Shown here: piece by piece, positions 40,684-50,839 of the stretch
How positions within the stretch are numbered: position 1 is the stretch's first letter
Layout: every line of letters begins with the position of its first letter
Source of the DNA: a virus
DNA: 64,000 nt
Virus record (IMG/VR): IMGVR_UViG_3300029883_000002
Location: 1-64,000 of that record
Direction: 5' to 3' (one strand)
Position numbers and translations under genes: made by a program
The notes under the pieces: model-generated
Databases searched by the model: none
The model's input: only the letters and a program-made list of their open reading frames with translations
Told to the model about the DNA's origin: nothing

Positions 40684-43100
40684 TGGAGTTTTCATCATCT
40701 AAAATTATTAAAACAGAATATGTACGTATTATTAATGAGATTACTGATGTTTATACAAAACGTCACATCGTTGATTATAAAAAGAGTATTCTTATACAAG
40801 ACCTTTATCCAAATTTAGATAAATATATGAAAGAAACTTATACTATTGATAAATATCTAAACGATCTTGTTAGTAGATTGGAAGGTAATATTTTTGTTGA
40901 CTATGTCACTATTTATCATGAGTCAAAACGTATTCTTATTTCTATAAATCCTGATGCTATTAAATACGGTGCCGCAAAAGCAAAAACCCTACATATGCAA
41001 TATGTTACTGATTTGTATGGTAAAATTTCTAAAGCTATTATTGATGGCGATGGTAAGATATTTACTGTATATGAATATATGAAAAATAAAGTTTTCAAGG
41101 ATGTTCGTGAAGCATTAACAGATTGTCCCCCAACTAAGTATATCACATTTAAATGTTTTGATAAAGAGTTTAAATTGAATGTTGTCGAATATAAACTTAT
41201 TAAAACAATTACTGAAGGTACTAGGGTAATATTCCAGTTTGAGAAATATAATGAAAAATCAACTGATGATGTAGCTAATTATGAACATACATTGAAACGC
41301 CTTTCGGATTTTATTATTTCTGCATATAATAAAAGAAAGACTAAACTGACAATTAAATCAGGATTGATAGTAGAACTATTGTTAGAGAAAGAAAAATTTG
41401 GTATTACTAAAGATATTATTAACTATATTAATGAAAAATATGGTTATAGTCTTTTTAATATAAACGAAGCTACATGTATTGTTGTATTCACTAATAATAA
41501 GTTTAATAACACACAAGACAACGAGGTCTGCATGACAACGATACAAGAATATACCGAAAATATTTGTAATGTGGCTCGTGAAAAAACTGAAGAATATATT
41601 CAAAACATTACTTCAGGTGATATTATTTCTGGTACTACTTTTATTATGGAAAAAGATAATAACATTGATTTAAATAAAGTTATTAAACTCTTAAAAACTC
41701 TTACTATTTATGCTGAAAAGAAATTCTATCTTAATGATATTGCATATCCTATTGCTAGATATAATGTAAATTTTGATAAATCTGAAGAATGTATTGCGGG
41801 TACAAGATTTTACTTTAATTTTACTAAAGCAAATATTGATGAAATTAATATGAATCAAAGAATTAAATATGAAGAAAATTTGAAGATTAAAGAAGCTATA
41901 CATACACTTAAATCCGAAACAGATCATTTTAAACATATTAAAATTACTAGTAATAAATATGTCTGCGATGAACTTTATAAACATAAACAATATATTGAAG
42001 AAGTATATAACTTTGTGACATTGTGGGGTGTGACTATAGATGGTGAACAACTAAGTATTACTTTTCATCGCTTTTGTTTACTGGCAAAAAAGCCGTATCG
42101 TGTTAAAATAATTTTACATAATGAGAAAGAAAAATTAAATAAAAAATCTGAATATAAAACTACTGGTCGTGAAGGTACAGAAGGTGTTATTGAACATATC
42201 GTTCCAGATAGCTATGTACATGTTGATGAGAATGACCACTATTCAAAGTTTAGAGACATTTGTAATCAGATTGTTCTTAAAGCTTGTAAAATTGGTGAAG
42301 ATGTTGTTAATGATAGTAAATTTAATATTATACATACAAATGATATCCATGTCCAAACTACTGAACTTAGTTTTCTTAAAATAGATGATATTATTAAATA
42401 TATTAAGAATAAATCTATTTATGTTGAGGAATATTTTACTATAAACGATATTAAATATCCTATTCGTAAGTATGGTTTGAAGTATAGAAGTTATAGTAAT
42501 GATTGTTTTATATTTAGTATTAGGGTAAAACCACCAGAACTTATTGAGTGGTCAGAACATCATACATACTCTAACAATATTGATTTGAAAACAATACTTG
42601 GAACCTTGGTACTGAGAAAAGATATACCGAGCAAATGTAATACTAATGAAATCGTAATTAGTAATCCTTATATTGTTAAAGAACTAGTTAAACATCATAA
42701 GTATATTGAGAAGATTACTAATTGGAAGCTGATGAGCTATATAGAGGATTGTGTTACATTTAAATACTTTGATGATTATGATAAAGTTGAGAAAAACACC
42801 AGTCCTACCATTAAAGTAGATTATACAGATAATCTTATTAATTATAAAACTTATATTAAAGAATTCCGTAAAGATATGGATGCTGTTGCTTTTATTAATA
42901 TACTTCTTCGTTCCAGTATATTTGTTTTAAATAATAAACATATTGGTCAAGATTTTCATCAGTCTTCATACATTATTGATATTATTGGAGATGATGTATA
43001 TGATAAATTAACTCCAGAAGTTAATGAAATCTTTAATAACAATGATTATTATACTGGTGATATGGATGAAAATGGTATTCGTATTAAATTGAAGAAATAG
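40683..43100 (+). CDS. Large hypothetical protein with internal repeats (805 aa)
   Basis: Not recognised. Three related segments can be seen: near residue 150 (ITFKCFDKEFKLNVVEYKLI), near 341 (YAEKKFYLNDIAYPIARYNV) and near 577 (YVEEYFTINDIKYPIRKYGL). Each is followed by a strand ending in F-x-F/S. This suggests three copies of a beta-containing module separated by helical linkers. The size and pairing with a membrane protein could mean a virion or envelope-associated function, but there is no motif to prove it. ATG follows GGAGGATCTGTA. Confidence 0.68.
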   Translation: MEFSSSKIIKTEYVRIINEITDVYTKRHIVDYKKSILIQDLYPNLDKYMKETYTIDKYLNDLVSRLEGNIFVDYVTIYHESKRILISINPDAIKYGAAKAKTLHMQYVTDLYGKISKAIIDGDGKIFTVYEYMKNKVFKDVREALTDCPPTKYITFKCFDKEFKLNVVEYKLIKTITEGTRVIFQFEKYNEKSTDDVANYEHTLKRLSDFIISAYNKRKTKLTIKSGLIVELLLEKEKFGITKDIINYINEKYGYSLFNINEATCIVVFTNNKFNNTQDNEVCMTTIQEYTENICNVAREKTEEYIQNITSGDIISGTTFIMEKDNNIDLNKVIKLLKTLTIYAEKKFYLNDIAYPIARYNVNFDKSEECIAGTRFYFNFTKANIDEINMNQRIKYEENLKIKEAIHTLKSETDHFKHIKITSNKYVCDELYKHKQYIEEVYNFVTLWGVTIDGEQLSITFHRFCLLAKKPYRVKIILHNEKEKLNKKSEYKTTGREGTEGVIEHIVPDSYVHVDENDHYSKFRDICNQIVLKACKIGEDVVNDSKFNIIHTNDIHVQTTELSFLKIDDIIKYIKNKSIYVEEYFTINDIKYPIRKYGLKYRSYSNDCFIFSIRVKPPELIEWSEHHTYSNNIDLKTILGTLVLRKDIPSKCNTNEIVISNPYIVKELVKHHKYIEKITNWKLMSYIEDCVTFKYFDDYDKVEKNTSPTIKVDYTDNLINYKTYIKEFRKDMDAVAFINILLRSSIFVLNNKHIGQDFHQSSYIIDIIGDDVYDKLTPEVNEIFNNNDYYTGDMDENGIRIKLKK

Positions 43101-43106
43101 ACAATT

Positions 43107-43142
43107 ATAAGGGGGTACGGGCAATTGCCCGTACCCCCTTAT
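43107..43142. terminator. Two-way terminator between convergent genes
   Basis: A perfect 36-nt palindrome centred on CAATTG, reaching to within 2 nt of the minus-strand stop codon. Confidence 0.85.
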
Positions 43143-43143
43143 T

Positions 43144-44922
43144 TCAATATCGTGCTACATTCTTATGTTCTATGCATACAGGGTTATTTTTTAAACTTTC
43201 TAAGAATAATTTGTTCATATCACTATAATTCGGTAATCCAAAATAAGTATTCATTATCTGTACACTATTTTCATCAGTACTAATAAATAATGAGAAGAAT
43301 CTCTGTGTTTTATTTTTATCCATACCTTCAATTAAATAAGCACTATTTAATTTAGTTTCTTTACTGATATTCATAACACATTCTACTGTTGGATAAAATG
43401 CGCTAAAATCAATATCATTCACGAAACTTCGCATTAGTGATTTAATACCAGTCATATCTCTAAAGATATTAATGCCTAGATCATAAGTCTTTTCTGGTCT
43501 TAGAACTGCACCACCAGTTTTACCCAACATCCAATCAAATTCATTAAACATAGTTCGTCCTGTACTAACAAGGACTTTACCTTCTTGTAGAATATCAAAG
43601 TAGAGATCGTCAGCAGCTTTGCGAGTTTGTCTAGACCATTTACACAATCTACTTGGCCCAGCCAACATAACCATCTGTTCTTCATCACGATTTTTCCATT
43701 CCATGATTTGTAATGAAATACAATCGAATTGGTTATAAAGAATGTATTTCAAAAATTCATTTCTTTGCATATACCGATGCCAGTTGGTATCAGTTAATTC
43801 TGCAATAATTGGATCGGCATCTTTAAATGTTAATTTGCCAACACCGATATTCTTATGCAAGATATCATCTAGTTTATAAGAGGTTTCTTTACCAATAACT
43901 GTTCTTAATAAGCTATATAACGAAGTGGCATTCGTGAATTGACTTCCGCTAGTTGAATGAAACCAATCCCATTTCTTTGTAAAATGATCTACTTTGCTAT
44001 GGTCGGTGTCATACTTAACTTTTTTATATTTTTTCGCTAATCCTGGATAACACATGATATCTTCTACATTACCATTTAATCTTTGAATGTTTCTAATAAC
44101 TTGAGGAATATCATAACCCATATTCCATATACCAATAAAATCAGTCATATTAACATGGATCTGTTCAAAGATCCATTTGATACATTCTAATAAGTCATCG
44201 TGTAAAAAATACTGATATTCAAATTTAGGAATCCTAACTTTAGGAAGGGCTTTTCTAATAGATTCGATATGTGGCTCCAATACTTCGTCTTTTAATTTAA
44301 TTAATTCATCTAGAGAAGCATCGACAAACCTATCTTTACCATCGATGATTATTCTTTTCTTAAAGAACTTTTTCCATATAGCAGTATAGACTTTATTTTC
44401 ATGAGTCACAGTAATGAGATTAATATCTTTACCATTTGTTTCTAACATATCAGCTTCAGTATCGAAAAATCCAGTTGTAACAGCAGATGGTCTTAATCCA
44501 CTTTTTTCAAATGTTTTCTGTAAAGCTCCTTTAATTAATACTTCAATATGGATATCAGCACCATAGACATAAGGACTATCGCATAATTGATTTAATTGAG
44601 GATTTCTTCTAGGATAAAATCCATTTAGCCTATGAAATAACTCTCTTGGTAATTCATGATTATAAACATCATACTTATCAAGATTTTCCATATATTCATA
44701 TTCTTTTTTATACTTATGTGTTCTTAATCCAGGTTTTGTTAAATAAAAACTCCTTTTAGGTTTATCGATAACAATAACTTCTGGGGTTGATATTCCCATG
44801 TGGTGTCTATTAACTTTAGCAACAACTGCATCACCGTCTTCATAATCAACATGACAACTATGAACAAATTCATAAACAGGTTTTTCATTATAGACATTGA
44901 TAGGTTCTGGGTTACTTGACAT
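43144..44922 (-). CDS. Family B DNA polymerase, N-terminal part (exonuclease domain and start of palm)
   Basis: The 3'-5' proofreading domain is complete: Exo I FFDTEAD (D154, E156), Exo II GIWNMGYDIP (N267, D271), Exo III YNQFDCISL (Y396, D400). Polymerase motif A follows at residues 503-511 (DIDFSAFYP). The protein then ends about 80 residues later (592 aa in all), without motif B (KxxxNSxYG) or motif C (DTD). The rest of the polymerase is therefore probably encoded elsewhere as a split subunit. The stop lies next to the two-way terminator. AGGATCTCTT precedes the ATG. Confidence 0.82.
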   Translation of the reverse strand: MSSNPEPINVYNEKPVYEFVHSCHVDYEDGDAVVAKVNRHHMGISTPEVIVIDKPKRSFYLTKPGLRTHKYKKEYEYMENLDKYDVYNHELPRELFHRLNGFYPRRNPQLNQLCDSPYVYGADIHIEVLIKGALQKTFEKSGLRPSAVTTGFFDTEADMLETNGKDINLITVTHENKVYTAIWKKFFKKRIIIDGKDRFVDASLDELIKLKDEVLEPHIESIRKALPKVRIPKFEYQYFLHDDLLECIKWIFEQIHVNMTDFIGIWNMGYDIPQVIRNIQRLNGNVEDIMCYPGLAKKYKKVKYDTDHSKVDHFTKKWDWFHSTSGSQFTNATSLYSLLRTVIGKETSYKLDDILHKNIGVGKLTFKDADPIIAELTDTNWHRYMQRNEFLKYILYNQFDCISLQIMEWKNRDEEQMVMLAGPSRLCKWSRQTRKAADDLYFDILQEGKVLVSTGRTMFNEFDWMLGKTGGAVLRPEKTYDLGINIFRDMTGIKSLMRSFVNDIDFSAFYPTVECVMNISKETKLNSAYLIEGMDKNKTQRFFSLFISTDENSVQIMNTYFGLPNYSDMNKLFLESLKNNPVCIEHKNVARY

Positions 44923-45010
44923 AAGAGATCCTTGATGTCTTATGTTGAAAATACATATGATGTCGGTCTTTAAGTTAATTTAATTTTTGATTTATACAAA
45001 AAAATACACA

Positions 45011-45036
45011 GGATGGTGAGCTTTCGCCCACCATCC
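45011..45036 (-). terminator. Terminator of the capsid operon (minus strand)
   Basis: A stem GGATGGTGGGC/GCTCACCATCC (one G-T/A-type imperfection) with a GAAA loop; on the minus strand TGTATTTTTTTG follows. Confidence 0.85.
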
Positions 45037-45077
45037 CATGCATCACGTGTTTTTCGACTTTGACTTATTCGCAGGTA

Positions 45078-47393
45078 TTAAGCCTGGGGATCAGTCTCAT
45101 CGATTTCAGCATCGGCATTAACTAAGGCCTGACCGACACCATCGACACCTGAAGTCAGAACGCCATCGTTGCCAACCAGAGGATTGTTGTTCACCTGGAT
45201 GGATTCAGACAACATCAGCTTCAGAATGGCATCGAGACCCTTAACGCTGATGATCATGCCGATCGGGTTCGTCGGGTAGACGACCTCACGGCTGTTGGCG
45301 ACAGCGCGCTGAGTCACGGCCATGGCGTTGTTGAACGTGAACTTGCCGGCGAAGATGCCACGGTCCAGATTCTTGCCAAAGCTGATGACGCTTTCCGGGT
45401 CAGCATCGCGAACCGGGACGATGAGCATCAGACCTTCAAAGTTCTTGTACGACGTGGCGACGCAGTCGATGCGTGAGCCGTTCGGAAGATAGAAGCTGTA
45501 GTCTGCCGACGGAGCTTCTTCGACGCGAGTGTCGTTCAGTTCGTTGAAGTAGGTTTTGATGGCCAGCAGGGTTGCAATGATCGTCGGGGTGGTGACCAGA
45601 CGATACACAGCCTTTTCGCCAGGGTTCAGCTGGTTCAGGTACAGCGAGGTCAGCTGCGAGTCGGCGATGATCGCATTCAGACGATTCATAACCAGCGAAT
45701 GCATGTCCGAGTTACGCTCGGTTTCACGCATAACGACGGCATTGGAAACGTCCAGAACACCACGCCAGACATTCGGGTTACACAGAGTGCCGGCCAGGAA
45801 GTCCTGAGCCACCGAATTGTACCAGTCGATGAGGGGATCGGTTTCCTCGTGCTTCAGGCGATTGTAGACGTTGTTCAGGCACTCGCCGATCATGCGAACG
45901 GCCTTGGCATCATTGCCCAGCGACATGATATCATTGAGGATCTTGATGATGTCTTCGGCCGACTTGCCTTCAGTGTCCTTGATGCTGTATTCGGCGGTGT
46001 ACATGCGAGACACGGGAATATAGAAGGACTGCTCCTTCTGTGTCACGCGAGCCGAAATATTCGCCTTGCGCATATTTTCTTCGCTGTACTGGGCGAAGGG
46101 TTCGAAAGCGAACAGCGAGAAGGACAGCTTGTTGTAAGCAGTATTCACGGCATCCGCAACGGTCGTGCCGGCGGCAGGGAAAAGCTGGGCGTTCAAGCTA
46201 CCATAGCCTGTCGAGGCGCCGGTCTTGAGGTTAAGCTTCATGGTGAAGTTGAGATCGATTTCGGCACCGGCGTCACCAAGAACAGACAACAACGATGACG
46301 CAGTGCCCGCAGCGGTAACAGCAGTCGAAGGAATGACACGCTGGATACGAGGAGCTGCTTCACGATCGGCCGAGTCGTTCGTGTTGGTGCGCTGCACCAG
46401 ACGCGAGGCTGCCTGATATTCGGTACGAACAGGGATATATTCCGTGGTCGTGCCGTCGGTGACGGCGATCCAGACTTCGCGAACATAGGCGCCTTCGCCG
46501 ATGATGTCAGTCCAGTTCAGATTGTCGTAGCCGACGGTGTTGGAGCTGACGCCGAGCTTGAACATGTTGAACGGCACGCCGACCTTAACCAAGTTCTGGT
46601 GAACCAGGACAGGGTTGGTCGAATCGTCGTTTTCCATGAACAGTTCGACACGTTTGGCGGTGGTGTCGACGAACGAAGGATCGCGCATCAGCCGGATCAG
46701 AGGAGTGCGAATGGCGTTCGAATAGCGAATATCGGCGTTCGGGTTCTGCGAAGCAGCCAGATCGTAAACATCGCCATTGGCGATCTTGGTGACGACGACG
46801 GTTTCTTCGGTAGCGATGCGCGGCAGGATACGATCGATCAGCGACTTGAAGACGCGCAGCATGGTCAGCGAGATCGACAGACGAACATCGGTGACGACGC
46901 TATCGATGCCTTCACCGAACGACTCGCCGGCAGCGATATCGTTAGTGACAGCATTGACACCACCATTGCCGAACAGCGAGCCCAGAGCGATGCATTCGGT
47001 TCCGGCAACGCCGCCCTTGGCATCAGCAAAGTTGGCATTGGTCGAATGCAGATGCCCCATGACACCAAGCGTAGCAGCTTCGATGGCCGCCGCAATGCGA
47101 GGATTGGTACGATCCAGACGATTGTTCTGGGTCGAGCCGCTCATCGATTCGATGGTACCGATGACGAAGTTTTCAACGGCGGCCAGGTCGATGCGCTCTT
47201 CAGCGCCACGAATGACGGTCATCGGCTTGTCGAAATATTCCAGGCCGGCAGCATTGGTGACCGAAGCAACCAATGAATTCGAACTCAGAAATGATTCTGT
47301 CGCCGCAGCCAGAGTGAACGCAGCACCCAGAGACAGACCGCTGTTCTGGGCAACACCACGCAGCTGCTGCTTCCATGAATTAAGTTTGCTCAT
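45078..47393 (-). CDS. Probable major capsid protein
   Basis: The largest GC-rich, host-codon gene in the window (771 aa from ATG 47393), as expected for the most abundant virion protein. Near the N-terminus AATES (A31-T-E33) and AAVENF (A72-V-E74) match the S/A/G-x-E maturation sites of the internal head proteins, notably SLENF in paralogue 4. Downstream sequence is a mix of strands and helices typical of a large capsid fold with insertions. Length is near the phiKZ-type capsid protein (about 750). It lies directly downstream of an acidic protein, a common scaffold/core position. CAGGAGTTCTTTGACA precedes ATG 47393. The assignment rests on composition, cleavage motif and context. Confidence 0.6.
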   Translation of the reverse strand: MSKLNSWKQQLRGVAQNSGLSLGAAFTLAAATESFLSSNSLVASVTNAAGLEYFDKPMTVIRGAEERIDLAAVENFVIGTIESMSGSTQNNRLDRTNPRIAAAIEAATLGVMGHLHSTNANFADAKGGVAGTECIALGSLFGNGGVNAVTNDIAAGESFGEGIDSVVTDVRLSISLTMLRVFKSLIDRILPRIATEETVVVTKIANGDVYDLAASQNPNADIRYSNAIRTPLIRLMRDPSFVDTTAKRVELFMENDDSTNPVLVHQNLVKVGVPFNMFKLGVSSNTVGYDNLNWTDIIGEGAYVREVWIAVTDGTTTEYIPVRTEYQAASRLVQRTNTNDSADREAAPRIQRVIPSTAVTAAGTASSLLSVLGDAGAEIDLNFTMKLNLKTGASTGYGSLNAQLFPAAGTTVADAVNTAYNKLSFSLFAFEPFAQYSEENMRKANISARVTQKEQSFYIPVSRMYTAEYSIKDTEGKSAEDIIKILNDIMSLGNDAKAVRMIGECLNNVYNRLKHEETDPLIDWYNSVAQDFLAGTLCNPNVWRGVLDVSNAVVMRETERNSDMHSLVMNRLNAIIADSQLTSLYLNQLNPGEKAVYRLVTTPTIIATLLAIKTYFNELNDTRVEEAPSADYSFYLPNGSRIDCVATSYKNFEGLMLIVPVRDADPESVISFGKNLDRGIFAGKFTFNNAMAVTQRAVANSREVVYPTNPIGMIISVKGLDAILKLMLSESIQVNNNPLVGNDGVLTSGVDGVGQALVNADAEIDETDPQA

Positions 47394-47395
47394 TG

Positions 47396-49072
47396 TCAAA
47401 GAACTCCTGAAATACGCGTATTAAGACCAAGCTTGGTCAAGAGCGTTTTGGTTGCATCAATGGAAGATGTGAATAACCACAGCTTACACCATTCGTCAAG
47501 ATAGGCTTTAGTTTCTGAAGAATACTGAGGATCATTCTTAATATCACCATTGAGTTTAGCAACAGCGAGTCTAACAAAATGATCATTTAGAGTCTCTTTG
47601 GAATCGATCAGCGGAATGAACAGCTGAGAATTCTCATCTTCGGAGATTTCATCAGAGACTTCAGATGATGCAGAACCATCGTCTTGATTGTCTATATTAT
47701 CATCATCACCATTATCTATAGTGTTTGTATCACCAAAGTTAGCGTCATCAGATGTTCCATCGCCAGATTCATCGGTTCCTTGTGAATTGGTGTCATCATC
47801 GCTGATAGTACTATCAGGATTAGCATCACTATTACTATTATTATTGGTAGTATCTTCACCAGAAATATCAGAACTTGGGGAAGCATCAGACGAATCATCT
47901 TTGTTAGGAACTTTCGTTTCATCGTCTGATCCCTTTGTGTCTTTATTATCTACTGTATTTTCAGGATCATCTTCTTCTGATATGGGTTTATCTGCTTCGA
48001 TATTATCATCTTGATTATTTTCAGTGGCATCTGTTTTATCTTCATTTTCCTCATCGTCTTCTTCATCATCTTTAACATCGCCTAGAGCTTCTAATCCATA
48101 AAAATATCCAGTATCGTGTCCACTACCGGATACGAAACCATTTGGTGATTTTTTATAATAATAATCATCAACATAAATAAGAACTCTATCAATACTATCA
48201 TAATTTTCAATTCCTTCTAAAGCATCACGTATTCTTTCCCAATAACGAGTGGCGTCTTTAACATCATAAATGTAATAACCAGTATTGTCGGCACCAACAT
48301 TTTCAAAATTGCTAACATGTATGGCAAATGCTTTATTCTTAGTATATTTCAAACAAAGATTTGCACAGACAAAATTCTTATATGAAATAATACCATTATT
48401 AATAGCATTAATAGGAAGAGCAGTCAATGCAATAACTTTAGCAATTTCTAAAAAGCTAGGTTTCATCGTAAGAAACTTAAGACTATTTATCATCTTCCAG
48501 TAATTATCCGAATTCTTATTAAATTTGCTATTACAAATCAATTCATCTGTATCAATGACAACATGATGGATAGGATCTAATTGTAATGGGAATAGATCGC
48601 TTTTCAAATTGACTCTAGGGACATAAAAAATAGTTTTTGTATTGGTAGTTTCAAAATTAATAGCTGAGAAGATAGCTAGAATACCATTTAATTTAGATAA
48701 TCCGTGTTTCAGATATAATCCTTTTAATAAAGGAATATCACTATCAATAATATTGTTTGTATGAATATACTTATTTACATATTGACCAATCTGGCTATCT
48801 TTAACTGATTGAGACATAGTAATGATATTATCTTTAACCAATGATAATAAAGCAAGAACATGAGAATGAGTATTAGATTCAACAAATATATTAAAATATT
48901 TATACATAATAATTTGTTCTAAAAGAAGCTTATCATTATCAAGATCGACATTTCTAATGTCTATATTTATTTTAAGATCTAAATTAATAGCAGTATCATC
49001 AAAAATAACTTTATCAAGTACTGAAATATTTCTGAAAATATCATTTAAAACAATAAGTGGCTGTCTGTCCAT
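47396..49072 (-). CDS. Protein with Asp/Ser-rich region upstream of the capsid gene
   Basis: The N-terminal 330 residues are an ordered-looking alpha/beta region (FYVPRVNLKSDLFPLQLDP, RVLIYVDDYYY). FYGLEAL, a possible head-protease site, is followed by about 140 residues made almost only of Asp, Glu, Ser, Asn and Thr, then a 70-residue helical C-terminus. The gene ends 3 nt before the probable capsid gene, so the two form an operon. A scaffold, core or capsid-associated role is likely by position only. The frame begins at GTG 49090; ATG 49072 behind AAGGAC is preferred. Confidence 0.62.
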   Translation of the reverse strand: MDRQPLIVLNDIFRNISVLDKVIFDDTAINLDLKINIDIRNVDLDNDKLLLEQIIMYKYFNIFVESNTHSHVLALLSLVKDNIITMSQSVKDSQIGQYVNKYIHTNNIIDSDIPLLKGLYLKHGLSKLNGILAIFSAINFETTNTKTIFYVPRVNLKSDLFPLQLDPIHHVVIDTDELICNSKFNKNSDNYWKMINSLKFLTMKPSFLEIAKVIALTALPINAINNGIISYKNFVCANLCLKYTKNKAFAIHVSNFENVGADNTGYYIYDVKDATRYWERIRDALEGIENYDSIDRVLIYVDDYYYKKSPNGFVSGSGHDTGYFYGLEALGDVKDDEEDDEENEDKTDATENNQDDNIEADKPISEEDDPENTVDNKDTKGSDDETKVPNKDDSSDASPSSDISGEDTTNNNSNSDANPDSTISDDDTNSQGTDESGDGTSDDANFGDTNTIDNGDDDNIDNQDDGSASSEVSDEISEDENSQLFIPLIDSKETLNDHFVRLAVAKLNGDIKNDPQYSSETKAYLDEWCKLWLFTSSIDATKTLLTKLGLNTRISGVL

Positions 49073-49181
49073 GGGAGCATTGTCCTTCACTGGAGATTTA
49101 ATAGATAAAAAAATCTATTAAAGACTTATAATATGTTAATTTGACGCTATAAATATTAGGAAACAGAAAGGGGATTTGTTG

Positions 49182-50750
49182 ATGCTTTTTTCTCCTGACT
49201 TTTTTATTGATTGTATGATTCTACTTATTTATGAAAATTCAGATAAGACTAAAGCAACTGTTAAGGATCTTATTAAAATATATGACGATGATAGTAAAAC
49301 AAATACGCCATCAGAAAATGACAATAGTCGTTTTTATGTTAAACTTATTAAAGAGATCCTGAGGAACAATATAACTAAAAATGACGAAGCTGGTCTAAAA
49401 TCATTATTGTTGAAAATCAATACAGATAAGAGTGCTTTTAATAAATCAGAAACTTTAAAATTACTTGAAAGTATTTTCTTAAGTAAAGTGGAAATCAGTT
49501 TTCAACAATTAGAAGAGACTGCTAAGAAAGTACAAATGGCACTCATGTGGCATTTGATCAGTAAACATCAAAGACGCGGTTATATTGCTCTTAGTAAATT
49601 TGCAGATAGTTTAAATAGTGAAGACCAAGAACAAGAATTAAGTGAAATTAATAAACAAGCAAATGCTATTCAACAAATATTTGAAGAAGCTATGTCTTCT
49701 ATGATGAAAAATACATTGGCTAAAAAACCAGTAGAAAGTATAGATTTCTCTGAGAAAGATTCTCTCAAGAAAGGTATTACAAAATATAAAGATAGAGCTA
49801 TTAATGGTATATTCAAAACAGGCCTTCAAGGTTTGAATATCATGACTGGTCCTGGTCGTGGTGGAATCATGGAAGGTGAGTCTGTTGTTTTTTATGCTCT
49901 TCCGCATAACTATAAATCTGGTCTATGTATGAGTGTTGCTACTCATGCTATCTTGTACAATAAACCAAATCTCAAAGATATTTCTAAAAAACCATTAGCA
50001 TTGTTCATATCATTAGAAAATGAAGCCTTCCAGAACATGATGTGGGTCTTCAAGCATTATTATGAAAATATTAATAATAAAGATTCTAGCGATATGGATG
50101 ATGATGCTATTATTGATTGGATGTACAAATTCTTTAATAAGATGGGATGGTCGTTTATTATTCTTCGTTATCTTCCTTCAGAATTTGGATTTAAAGATTT
50201 TGTTAATGTTGTTGAATATTATGAGAACTCTGGATATGAAATAAAATTAGCTGTTATCGACTATATGAATCTTATGTATAAAGGAAATGGATCTGAACGA
50301 TCTTCATCAGTCGGAACCCATCTTCTTGTTAAGGAACTTTTTAGTAATGCTTGTAATTACACAAAATCAAAAGGTATTAGTCTTATTACGGCACATCCTC
50401 TAAATCGTAAAGCAACCGAACTTGTAAATACTGGTATTAAGAATATTGTTAAACGATTTGATACAGAGCATATTGCAGAAAGTATGGATGTCGCTAGAGA
50501 AGTTGATCTTGAAATATTTATTCATATTGAAAAGAACCAAGATGGTATTTATTATCTCACGTTTAAACGTGGTAAACATAGATATCAAGATAAAACAAAA
50601 GATGCACATAAATTCTTTGCGTATAGATTTTCTGATTATGGTATTAAAGACGACATTGATGGTAAACCTACATTTACAAGAGATATTTATGCTATTCCTA
50701 CAAATGATGATGATAGACAAAAACAACATGTTGTTATGGACATTTTCTAA
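49182..50750 (+). CDS. DnaB-like replicative helicase with altered Walker A
   Basis: The C-terminal RecA-like domain has GLQGLNIMTGPGRGGIMEGE before a Walker A region reading ALPHNYKSG (about residues 239-247). The Lys-Ser pair is kept, but both usual glycines are replaced by Ala and Tyr. Walker B is LAVIDYMNLM and a sensor-like segment is LITAHPLNRK. An N-terminal helical domain (about 1-190) fits DnaB-type organisation. Likely the replication-fork helicase. The ATG at 49182 behind AAAGGGGAT is chosen over two upstream TTG codons. Divergent from the capsid operon. Confidence 0.78.
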   Translation: MLFSPDFFIDCMILLIYENSDKTKATVKDLIKIYDDDSKTNTPSENDNSRFYVKLIKEILRNNITKNDEAGLKSLLLKINTDKSAFNKSETLKLLESIFLSKVEISFQQLEETAKKVQMALMWHLISKHQRRGYIALSKFADSLNSEDQEQELSEINKQANAIQQIFEEAMSSMMKNTLAKKPVESIDFSEKDSLKKGITKYKDRAINGIFKTGLQGLNIMTGPGRGGIMEGESVVFYALPHNYKSGLCMSVATHAILYNKPNLKDISKKPLALFISLENEAFQNMMWVFKHYYENINNKDSSDMDDDAIIDWMYKFFNKMGWSFIILRYLPSEFGFKDFVNVVEYYENSGYEIKLAVIDYMNLMYKGNGSERSSSVGTHLLVKELFSNACNYTKSKGISLITAHPLNRKATELVNTGIKNIVKRFDTEHIAESMDVAREVDLEIFIHIEKNQDGIYYLTFKRGKHRYQDKTKDAHKFFAYRFSDYGIKDDIDGKPTFTRDIYAIPTNDDDRQKQHVVMDIF

Positions 50751-50758
50751 ATATTACA

Positions 50759-50788
50759 AGAGTGATGTGGGATATCCCACATCACTCT
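50759..50788 (+). terminator. Palindromic terminator
   Basis: A perfect 30-nt palindrome centred on GATATC, 8 nt after the helicase stop. Confidence 0.78.
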
Positions 50789-50839
50789 GTTTAAATCCAT
50801 CTTATGAATTCCTCTCTCCTGAAAAGGACTCGTATATAA

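Noticed and set aside
45699-47424. Long + strand frames opposite the probable capsid gene
   Set aside because: Antisense shadows produced by GC-rich codons; low-complexity content and no ribosome sites.
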